This document shows, one piece after another, positions 57,292-64,000 of a DNA stretch of 64,000 bases. The translations under genes were made by a program, and so were the position numbers. Each line of letters opens with the position of its first letter. Within the stretch, counting starts at the first letter, position 1. Under the pieces are notes generated by a model. The model did no database searches. It was not told the DNA's origin and saw only the letters and a program-made list of their open reading frames with translations. Source of the DNA: Nonomuraea polychroma (GTDB lineage Bacteria; Actinomycetota; Actinomycetes; Streptosporangiales; Streptosporangiaceae); contig NZ_SAUN01000001.1 of the NCBI RefSeq assembly GCF_004011505.1, positions 5,917,501 to 5,981,500 of the forward strand, read 5' to 3'.

Positions 57292-60267
57292 TTACGGGGC
57301 GTCGAACAGGTGGAGTCGGTGGGCTGTGGCGGCGGCCTCGCCGCGGGTGGCGACCCCGAGCTTGGCCAGGATGTTCGACACGTGCACGCTCACCGTCTTG
57401 ACCGAGATGAACAGCGCCTCCGCGATCTCCCGGTTGCTCCGCCCGTCGGCCACCTCGCGCAACACCTCCAGCTCCCGCGCCGTCAGCCCCAACGGCTGCC
57501 CGTCCGCCGCGGTTTCCTCCGATCCCCCGATCCTGGCCCGCCGCCCGAACACGTCGATCTGCTCCAGCAGCGGCGTGGCGCCGAGCTGCCCGGCGAGCTC
57601 CCGCGCTCGCGTGAGCCGGCCGGCGGCCTCCTGCCGGTCCCCGGCCGCCAGCGCCGCCTGCGCGGCGCTCACCAGGCTCCTGGCCTCCGCGTACGGCTGC
57701 CGCAGCGCCGCCCACGCCTCTACCGCCAGATCCCACGCCTTGACCTGCCACGCGACAAGCTCCGCGGCATCCTCGATCGGCGTCTCCGGCCCGGTCAGTG
57801 CGCTGAAGGTGAGCCGATGCGCCTGCTGCAGATCCCCCACGGCCGGAAGCTCCTGCCCCAGCGCTCGAATCCGCGGCATGAGCGACAGAGCGAACTGCGC
57901 GAGCGCTCCGGGCCCTTGCGCCGCCCCCACGCCCCCACCGGAGCGCGGTGCGGGCGGCGCGACGGCCAGCAGGAGGCGGGCGAGGGTCACGAGCACCGGC
58001 CAGGCATACCGCGGGCTGACCATCAGGTCGCGTTCCTCCAGCGCGCGGGCTGCCGCCCGCACCGCCTCCTCCAGCTGCCCCCGCGCCTGCAGCAGCTGCA
58101 CCTCCCTGCACAGATGCGGCAGCACCGTCTGATCCCGGTACGTCCCCCGGGAGAACACGCTGCGCGACGACCCCAGCAGTTGCTCGGCGCGATCCAGCTG
58201 CCCCCGCGCGAGCGCGATGTCCGTGGCGAACCCCTGCAGGCTGGCCCGGTAGGGTGCCGGCGGCGTGAGGTCGAGCGCGTGCTCGATCACCTGGAGCGCC
58301 TCGTCCCACCGCCCGAGCGACACCAGCGGCTCGGCCAGGTTGATTCCCAAAAAGGCGCCGGAGGTGCGGGCCAGGCCGTAGTTGGCGGCCTCCTCGACAC
58401 CGTCGCGGGCGACCTGGGCGGCCCGCTCGTGCCGGCCCGCGCCCTCGAGCGCGTCGGACTCGGAGATGGCGCAGCGCATCAGCGCGTTGTAGGCCTCCCC
58501 GGCGGCGGCGATGCGGCGCGCCTCGGCGAACGCCGCCAGCTGGGCCTCGACTTCGGAATAGCCGAAGCGCGCCCAGGTCAGATTGATGAGGGCGTGCGCC
58601 TCGACGTTGGCGTCGCCCACCTGGCGGCCGATCTCCCTGGCCTGCTGGGCCGTGGCGATCTTCTCCGGCCAGTCCTCGGGCCCGTGGAGCATGCGCGACA
58701 GGGTCTCCAGCACTTGACCGCGGAGCTTGCTCGGCGCGTCCGCGGGCACCAGCTCGGCGGCGCGGCGCAGATCGTCGAGATAGCCGGGACGCCCCAGGTC
58801 GTAACGGGTCAGGCCACGCTGGCGCAGCACGACGGCGGTCCTGATCGGATCGCTCCGCTCGTCAAGCTCGGCCAGCGCGGCGCTGGCCAGGGCGACGGCC
58901 CGCTCGTACTCGCCGGCGAGGTGGGCCACCGTCGCGATCTGCTTCAGCACGTCGAGCCGGTCGCAGCCGATGCGCTCGGCCGCGTCGGGCACCTGGTCCC
59001 ACAGCTCCAGCACCCTGGACAACATACCGAACTGCTCGTCGTAGGCGGTGGACTTGCGGGCCGCGGCAGCCGCGTGCCACCCGCTGACCAGCGCCCAGGT
59101 GGAGTCGTGGGCCGAGTGCCAGTGGTGGGCCAGCTCGATCGCGCCGCGCGGGGCGGGCAGGATCGACAGGTCGCGCTCCAGCGCCTCGGCGTAGCGGGTG
59201 TGCAGGCGGGTGTGCTCGCCCGGCAGCAGGTCGTCGTGGAGCGCCTCGCGGATGAGCGCGTGCCTGAAGCTGTAGCCTTCGCCGTCGACCACCAGCACGT
59301 TGCCGGCGACGGCGGGCCTCAGGGCGCGGGAGAGCGAGCTCTCGTCGAGCCCGGCGACCGCGGAGAGCAGGTCGTGCTCGATGCGCTGGCCGCCCGCGCT
59401 GGCCACGCGCAGCAGCTCCTGGGTCTCCTCCGGCAGCCGCTCGACGCTGGCGAGCAGCAGGTCGCGCAGCGACTCGGGCAGCGCGTCGCCGCCGCCGCCC
59501 TCGCTGAGCAGCGCCTCGACGAACAGCGGGTTGCCCTCGCTCCGCGTGTAGATCAGATCCATGTCGGCGGGGGACGGCTCCCGCTCCAGGATGCTGGCCG
59601 CCTGGGCGACCGCCTCCCTGCGGGTCAGCCTGCGCAGGTCAGTCCTGGCCACCCACTCGACCCGGGCCAGCTCGGCGAGCATCGGCCGTAGCGGGTGGGT
59701 GCGGTGCAGCTCGTCGGTGCGGTAGGTGACCACGATCAGCAGGCGGCCGGCGGTGCGCTGGTAGCGGACCAGGAAGGACAGCAGGTCGCGGGTGGACCGG
59801 TCGGCCCAGTGCGCGTCCTCGACGACGAGCACGACGGCGCGCTCCTCGGCCAGCCGCTCCAGCAGACCGAGCACCAGCTCGAACAGGCGTGCCCTGGCCT
59901 CCGGACCGTCCTTGTCCGGCTCCCCGAACTCGGGCAGCAGCCGCGCCAGCCCGCGCGTCGCGCCGCCGGGCACGAGCGCCGCGACCCCGTCGCGGCCGAG
60001 CTTCCGCACGAGCCCGCGCAGCACGGCGGTGAACGGGGCGAAGGGCAGGCCCTCCGTGCCCAGCTCCAAGCACCCGCCGACGAGCACCGTGGCATCGTCG
60101 GCCCGATCGATGAACTCGCCGACCAGTCGCGTCTTGCCGACGCCCGCCTCGCCGCCGACCAGCACGGTGGACGGCACCCCGGCACGCGCCCTGGCCAGCG
60201 CGTCCCCGAGGACGGCCAGCTCACGGGCGCGCCCGACGAACAAGGGGCTAACGGCGTGGATACTCAC
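57292..60267 (-). CDS. LuxR-family regulator with AAA/TPR domains (LAL type)
   Basis: A 991-residue MalT/LAL-like regulator. The N-terminal ATPase has Walker A GGEAGVGKTRLVGEF near residue 38 and Walker B VVLVVEDAHWADRST near 148. A long helical TPR-like centre follows (residues about 350-890), and the C-terminal LuxR HTH is LTARELEVLREVADGRSNRE plus EALFISVKTVSVHVSNIL. Start is GTG at 60267 as the AAA domain begins at once. Such regulators often control metabolite or antibiotic operons; no target is evident nearby, though the gene lies beside the leucine-type cluster. Confidence 0.93.
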   Translation of the reverse strand: MSIHAVSPLFVGRARELAVLGDALARARAGVPSTVLVGGEAGVGKTRLVGEFIDRADDATVLVGGCLELGTEGLPFAPFTAVLRGLVRKLGRDGVAALVPGGATRGLARLLPEFGEPDKDGPEARARLFELVLGLLERLAEERAVVLVVEDAHWADRSTRDLLSFLVRYQRTAGRLLIVVTYRTDELHRTHPLRPMLAELARVEWVARTDLRRLTRREAVAQAASILEREPSPADMDLIYTRSEGNPLFVEALLSEGGGGDALPESLRDLLLASVERLPEETQELLRVASAGGQRIEHDLLSAVAGLDESSLSRALRPAVAGNVLVVDGEGYSFRHALIREALHDDLLPGEHTRLHTRYAEALERDLSILPAPRGAIELAHHWHSAHDSTWALVSGWHAAAAARKSTAYDEQFGMLSRVLELWDQVPDAAERIGCDRLDVLKQIATVAHLAGEYERAVALASAALAELDERSDPIRTAVVLRQRGLTRYDLGRPGYLDDLRRAAELVPADAPSKLRGQVLETLSRMLHGPEDWPEKIATAQQAREIGRQVGDANVEAHALINLTWARFGYSEVEAQLAAFAEARRIAAAGEAYNALMRCAISESDALEGAGRHERAAQVARDGVEEAANYGLARTSGAFLGINLAEPLVSLGRWDEALQVIEHALDLTPPAPYRASLQGFATDIALARGQLDRAEQLLGSSRSVFSRGTYRDQTVLPHLCREVQLLQARGQLEEAVRAAARALEERDLMVSPRYAWPVLVTLARLLLAVAPPAPRSGGGVGAAQGPGALAQFALSLMPRIRALGQELPAVGDLQQAHRLTFSALTGPETPIEDAAELVAWQVKAWDLAVEAWAALRQPYAEARSLVSAAQAALAAGDRQEAAGRLTRARELAGQLGATPLLEQIDVFGRRARIGGSEETAADGQPLGLTARELEVLREVADGRSNREIAEALFISVKTVSVHVSNILAKLGVATRGEAAATAHRLHLFDAP

Positions 60268-60410
60268 GTAGGCAAGGATGCCATCCGCCTCCGACAGAAG
60301 CGCCGGCCCGCCAGCCCTTGAGACGGCCGCACTGCCCTTCGTCACCCACCACACTTCGGCGGCGAGTCGCGAATCCCGTCCTATGACACCAACGACCGTG
60401 GTCAGTACAG

Positions 60411-60845
60411 CTAGCGCAGCACCTTGCGGAAGAAGGTGGCCGAGGCCTCGTATCCGAGCGCGTGGTAGAACTCCGGCGCCCGCCGCGTCGCCATGGCGAC
60501 GTAGCCCGCCTTGCGGGAGCGGGCCCACTGCTCGAACTCCTCCAGCAGGGCCCGCCCGAGTCCTTGCCGACGCAGCCCCGACTGGACCATGGCCTCCTCG
60601 ACCCAGGCGACGGGCCCGTTCGCGAACAACGTCAAGTGCACGAATCCCAGCAGGTAACCGTGGACCCGCCCGTTCACGACGGCCGTGAGCAGCAGGGCGT
60701 CTTCGTTCGCCAGCAGCTCGGGCAGGGCGGCGTCGAAGGCTTCGCGCTCGGGCCTGAACGTCAGCCCGAACTCACGCGCCAACGCGAACACCTCGTCCGC
60801 GTCCGCCTTCTCCGCCCTCCTGATGAGAAGATCGTCAGCCGTCAT
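60411..60845 (-). CDS. GNAT family N-acetyltransferase
   Basis: A 144-residue protein: acetyl-CoA binding loop QSGLRRQGLGRALLEEFEQW near residues 84-103 and the terminal fold APEFYHALGYEASATFFRK. The ATG at 60845 lacks a Shine-Dalgarno, but TAGTGT ends 8 nt before it, so leaderless initiation fits; a longer start at 60887 is possible. Substrate unknown. Confidence 0.82.
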   Translation of the reverse strand: MTADDLLIRRAEKADADEVFALAREFGLTFRPEREAFDAALPELLANEDALLLTAVVNGRVHGYLLGFVHLTLFANGPVAWVEEAMVQSGLRRQGLGRALLEEFEQWARSRKAGYVAMATRRAPEFYHALGYEASATFFRKVLR

Positions 60846-60889
60846 GACCAATGACACTAGACGGTGCTGCATCGCCTGCGCAAACATCC

Positions 60890-62026
60890 CTACAGGTCAC
60901 CCAGGCCGAGTTGGCGGGCGATGAGCATGCGCTGGACCTCGCTGGTGCCCTCCCCGATCTCCAGGATCTTGGCGTCGCGGTAGAAGCGGCCGACGGGGAA
61001 CTCGTTCATGAACCCGTACCCGCCGAACACCTGCGTGGCCTCGCGCGAGTTGTCCATGGCCGCGTTGGAGGCGACCAGCTTGGCGATCGCGGCTTCCTTC
61101 TTGAACGGCAGCCCGGCCAGCATGCGCTCGGCCGCGTGGTAGTAGGCGAGGCGGGCGGTGTGGGCTCGCGCCTCCATGTCGGCGATCTTGAACTGGATGG
61201 CCTGGTAATGGCCGATCGCATGGCCGAACGCCTTCCTGTCCCTGACGTACTTCAAGCACTCGTCCACGCAGCCCTGGGCCAGGCCCACGCTGAGCGCGGC
61301 GATCGCGATGCGGCCCTCGTCCAGGATCTGGAGGAACTGGGCATAGCCGCGGCCGCGCTCACCAAGGAGGTTGCCGACAGGCACACGGCAGTCGGCGAAG
61401 GACAGCTCGCGGGTGTCGGAGGCGTTCCAGCCGACTTTGGAGTACTTCTTGGAGACGGTGAAGCCGGGAGTGCCGCTGGGGACGAGGATCGTGGAGATCT
61501 CGCGTTCGCCGGTGAGCGCGGCCACGCCGACGACGCTGGTGATGTCGGTGCCGGAGTTCGTGATGAACGCCTTGGTCCCGTTGATCACCCACTCCTGTCC
61601 GTCGAGCACGGCCGTGGTCCGCATCCCGCCCGGCACGTCCGTGCCGCCGCCCGGCTCGGTCAGTCCGAACGCGCCCAGCTCGGTCCCGGCGGTGAGCCTG
61701 GGCAGCCAGTGCGCACGCTGCTCCTCGGTGCCGAACCGGTAGATCGGCATCGCGCCCAGCGACACCGCCGCCTCCAGGGTGATCGACACGCTGGAGTCGA
61801 CCCGGGCCAGCTCCTCGAGCGCGAGGCACAGGGCGAAGTAGTCGCCGCCCATCCCGCCGTACTCCTCGGGGAACGGCAGGCCGAACAGGCCCATCGCGCC
61901 CATCTGCCGCACGATGTCGTACGGGAACTCCTCGCGCTCGTAATAGTCGCCGATCACGGGCGCCACCACGTCACGGGCGAAGGCCTCGACCGTCTTGCGC
62001 AGCTCTTCGTACTCGTCCTTGAGCAT
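60890..62026 (-). CDS. Acyl-CoA dehydrogenase (isovaleryl-/short branched-chain type likely)
   Basis: A 378-residue flavoenzyme. FGLTEPGGGTDVPGGMRTTA near residue 125 and FITNSGTDITSVVGVAALTG near 155 are the FAD/substrate regions; RDRKAFGHAIGHYQAIQFKI and TQVFGGYGFMNEFPVGRFYR, with the terminal RDAKILEIGEGTSEVQRMLI, are signatures. ATG at 62026, 1 nt after the HMG-CoA lyase stop; AAAGG upstream. In this neighbourhood it probably oxidises isovaleryl-CoA, though assignment to isovaleryl-CoA dehydrogenase needs a substrate test. Confidence 0.9.
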   Translation of the reverse strand: MLKDEYEELRKTVEAFARDVVAPVIGDYYEREEFPYDIVRQMGAMGLFGLPFPEEYGGMGGDYFALCLALEELARVDSSVSITLEAAVSLGAMPIYRFGTEEQRAHWLPRLTAGTELGAFGLTEPGGGTDVPGGMRTTAVLDGQEWVINGTKAFITNSGTDITSVVGVAALTGEREISTILVPSGTPGFTVSKKYSKVGWNASDTRELSFADCRVPVGNLLGERGRGYAQFLQILDEGRIAIAALSVGLAQGCVDECLKYVRDRKAFGHAIGHYQAIQFKIADMEARAHTARLAYYHAAERMLAGLPFKKEAAIAKLVASNAAMDNSREATQVFGGYGFMNEFPVGRFYRDAKILEIGEGTSEVQRMLIARQLGLGDL

Positions 62027-62027
62027 G

Positions 62028-62933
62028 TCAGCCTTTCGACAGCGCCTGCACGACGCGGGATGGGCTGGGCCGGCCGAGCAGCTCCGCCAGCCAGGTGCTG
62101 GTGGCGACGAGCTTGCCCAGGTCCAGCCCGGTCTCGATGCCGAGTCCACGCAGCATCCAGACGAGGTCTTCGGTGGCGAGGTTGCCGGTGGCCGACTCGG
62201 CGTAAGGGCAGCCGCCGATGCCGCCCGTGGAGGCGTCCACCGTGGTCACGCCCGCCCGCAGCGCCGCCAGCGTGTTGCCGAGCGCCTGGCCGTAGGTGTC
62301 GTGGAAGTGCACCGCGAGCTTGTCCGGCCGGCGGAACGCCTTGATCAGCGCGGTCACGTGCCCGGGCGTGCCGACGCCGATGGTGTCGCCGAGCGACAGC
62401 TCGTAACAGCCGAGGCCGAGCAGCCGCTCGCCGACCGTGACGACCTGCGGGATCGGCGTCGGCCCCTCCCATGGGTCGCCGAAGCACATCGACACGTACG
62501 CCCGCACCCTGACGCCGTTGTCCACCGCCCTGGCCACGACCGGCTCGAACATCTCGAACTGGCTCTCCAGGCTCCGGTTGAGGTTCTTGGCCGCGAACGT
62601 CTCGGTGGCGCTGGCGAAGATCGCGATCTCGTCCACGCCCCGGTCGAGCGCCCGGTCGAGGCCGCGCAGGTTCGGCACCAGCACCGGGTAGCGCACGCCG
62701 GGCCTGCGGTGCAGCCTCGTGAGCAGCTCGTCGGCGTCGGCCAGCTGCGGCACCCACTTCGGGTGCACGAAGCTGGTCGCCTCGATCACCTTGTGGCCCG
62801 CGTCCGCGAGCCGGTCGATGAACTCGGCCTTGACCTCGACGGGCACGACGGCGGACTCGTTCTGCAGGCCGTCGCGCGGGCCGACCTCGTAGATCGTGAC
62901 CTGCTGCGGAAGACCTTCCATCGGGTACGCCAT
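62028..62933 (-). CDS. Hydroxymethylglutaryl-CoA lyase
   Basis: A 301-residue DRE-TIM metallolyase. TIYEVGPRDGLQNESAVVPV near the N-terminus holds the metal-binding GPRDGLQNE, HFHDTYGQALGNTLAALRAG carries the His-x-His pair, and DASTGGIGGCPYAESATGN has the catalytic Cys. It splits HMG-CoA into acetyl-CoA and acetoacetate, the final step of leucine degradation. GAGGAGG favours the ATG at 62933; the GTG at 62936 would overlap the upstream stop. Confidence 0.93.
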   Translation of the reverse strand: MAYPMEGLPQQVTIYEVGPRDGLQNESAVVPVEVKAEFIDRLADAGHKVIEATSFVHPKWVPQLADADELLTRLHRRPGVRYPVLVPNLRGLDRALDRGVDEIAIFASATETFAAKNLNRSLESQFEMFEPVVARAVDNGVRVRAYVSMCFGDPWEGPTPIPQVVTVGERLLGLGCYELSLGDTIGVGTPGHVTALIKAFRRPDKLAVHFHDTYGQALGNTLAALRAGVTTVDASTGGIGGCPYAESATGNLATEDLVWMLRGLGIETGLDLGKLVATSTWLAELLGRPSPSRVVQALSKG

Positions 62934-64000
62934 CACGCCTCCTCGCTGGTGACGACGGCCAGCACGGCGTCCATGTCGACCGGCCTGCCGGGCTCGACGG
63001 GCAGCTCGGAGAGCACGCCGTCGCGTGGGGCGGTGACCGTGTGCTCCATCTTCATGGCCTCCACGATGACCAGCGGCTGCCCCTCGCTCACCCGCTCACC
63101 GAGCTGCGCCTTGACGACCAGAACCGTGCCCGGCATGGGGCTGCGGACCACGCCGTCCCCGGCGCCGGCGGCCCCTGGCCGGTCGCCGGGGTCGCCGATG
63201 AGGTGCCGGGTGAACGCCCACGCCCGGCCGTCCCTGCCGAGCCACAACGTCTGGCCGTCACGCACGTGCACGTAATGCTCGGTGCGCCCGCCGATCGTCA
63301 CCGTGAGCCCGGGTCCGTCCTTCCGGATGCGGGCGGCCGCCTGGCCGTCATCGGCCCGCACCTCAGCGGACTCCTCGGGCAGACCGCGGACCTGGATGGC
63401 GTGCACGCCGTCCCTGGATTCCAGCCGCCACGTCGTCCACGCGCGCTCGCCGAGCCGCCACCCGTCGGTGACCTCCCACGGGTCGTCGCCCTGCGGGAGG
63501 TCGTGGAAGACCAGCGCCGCGGCGGCGAGCACCTCGTCCGGCACCTCCACGCCGGGCACCAGGTCGGGGAGCAGGCGTTCGACCAGGCCGGTGTCCAGCT
63601 CCCCCGCCACGACGGCCGGGTGTGCGGCCAGGGCGCGCAGGAACGGAACGTTGGTGACCACGCCCAGCACGACCGTGCCGGCCAGGGCCCGGTCGAGCGT
63701 CCTGAGCGCCGCCTCCCTGTCCGGCGCCCAGGCGACGACCTTGGACAACATCGGGTCGAACTCGCTGCCCACGACCCCGCCCTCGACCAGCCCCGAGTCC
63801 ACCCGGACATCGGGCGTACCGCCGCCACCGGGTTCGCGGAGGAGCAGGACCCGGCCGCCCGTCGGGAGGAAGCCGCGGGCCGGGTCCTCGGCATAGACGC
63901 GGGCCTCGACGGCGTGCCCGTCGAGCCGCACGTCCTCCTGCCCGAACGGCAGCCGCTCCCCCGCCGCCACCCGCAGTTGCAGCTCCACCAGGTCCAGGCC
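62933..64000 (-). CDS. Biotin-dependent carboxylase alpha subunit, C-terminal part (window edge)
   Basis: Only the C-terminal part is in view; the gene continues past 64000. Residues include the biotin carboxylase C-terminal block HAVEARVYAEDPARGFLPTG, a middle domain, and the biotinyl domain ending with VIVEAMKMEHTVTAPRDGVL. The frame continues to the edge (GLDLVELQ). Given HMG-CoA lyase and acyl-CoA dehydrogenase downstream, it is most likely the methylcrotonyl-CoA carboxylase alpha subunit. It overlaps the lyase by a few nucleotides. Confidence 0.9.
   Translation of the reverse strand, partial: GLDLVELQLRVAAGERLPFGQEDVRLDGHAVEARVYAEDPARGFLPTGGRVLLLREPGGGGTPDVRVDSGLVEGGVVGSEFDPMLSKVVAWAPDREAALRTLDRALAGTVVLGVVTNVPFLRALAAHPAVVAGELDTGLVERLLPDLVPGVEVPDEVLAAAALVFHDLPQGDDPWEVTDGWRLGERAWTTWRLESRDGVHAIQVRGLPEESAEVRADDGQAAARIRKDGPGLTVTIGGRTEHYVHVRDGQTLWLGRDGRAWAFTRHLIGDPGDRPGAAGAGDGVVRSPMPGTVLVVKAQLGERVSEGQPLVIVEAMKMEHTVTAPRDGVLSELPVEPGRPVDMDAVLAVVTSEEA

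Overview
The window is high-GC DNA with the gene density, frequent GTG/TTG starts and 4-nt gene overlaps of a filamentous actinomycete. The gene content (an Rv3722c-type aspartate aminotransferase, DUF5753-type HTH regulator, DUF3618/holin pairs, a Ser/Thr kinase with an ectodomain, AtuA-type acyl-CoA carboxylase operon) suggests a Streptosporangiales-like organism such as Nonomuraea; that assignment is inference. I see no rRNA, tRNA or CRISPR array. Apart from two insertion sequences the window looks like ordinary chromosome.

Layout. 0-2.3 kb: a helicase-associated protein. 2.3-6.3 kb: a minus-strand operon of LytS-type kinase, LytTR regulator, small membrane protein and Na+/solute symporter. 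6.4-10.1 kb: a tightly overlapping minus-strand run (HIT protein, DUF1838-like protein, I42-like lipoprotein, YihY/BrkB membrane protein, DUF3618, holin-like protein, a small Cys/Pro-rich ORF). 10.2-14 kb: SNF2 helicase plus SWIM-finger protein. 13.98-15.5 kb: a complete IS4-family element with 10-bp target duplication. 15.5-19.3 kb: a lipid-kinase-type protein and a secreted M6 metalloprotease. 19.4-24.8 kb: fumarate reductase frdABCD, a small protein and an orphan cytochrome oxidase subunit I. 25-30.6 kb: aspartate aminotransferase, a membrane protein, a GlcD-type FAD oxidase and a Ser/Thr kinase.

30.7-37.3 kb: a TetR regulator and a four-gene acyl-CoA carboxylase / enoyl-CoA hydratase / AtuA operon in which all junctions overlap by 4 nt; two matching palindromes suggest autoregulation and operon control. 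37.2-41.8 kb: ROK kinase/regulator, GNAT, APH-type phosphotransferase, and an HTH-DUF5753 regulator flanked by two small proteins. 41.8-47.8 kb: a coiled-coil repeat protein, then MprAB-like two-component genes followed by GT2-GtrA and GT39 glycosyltransferases. 47.9-54 kb: FAD oxidoreductase, pseudouridine catabolism (psuG, psuK) and a large unrecognised three-part protein.

54.3-56.9 kb: a complete IS21-family element (7-bp target duplication) that landed in a non-coding stretch carrying a decaying 40-bp tandem-repeat array (to 57.26 kb). 57.3-64 kb: a large LuxR-AAA regulator, a GNAT, and a leucine-catabolism-type set (acyl-CoA dehydrogenase, HMG-CoA lyase, biotin-dependent carboxylase alpha subunit, the last cut by the window edge).

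Recurring structural theme: short tandem duplications (30-59 bp units, two to five or more copies) sit at several gene starts or gaps, and many genes appear to have leaderless starts with a TAnnnT box 6-8 nt before the start codon. I did not find a convincing wholly new defence or biosynthetic system; the most original leads are the HTH/small-protein triad at 40.2-41.8 kb, the unknown protein at 51.7 kb and the repeat array broken by the IS21 element.
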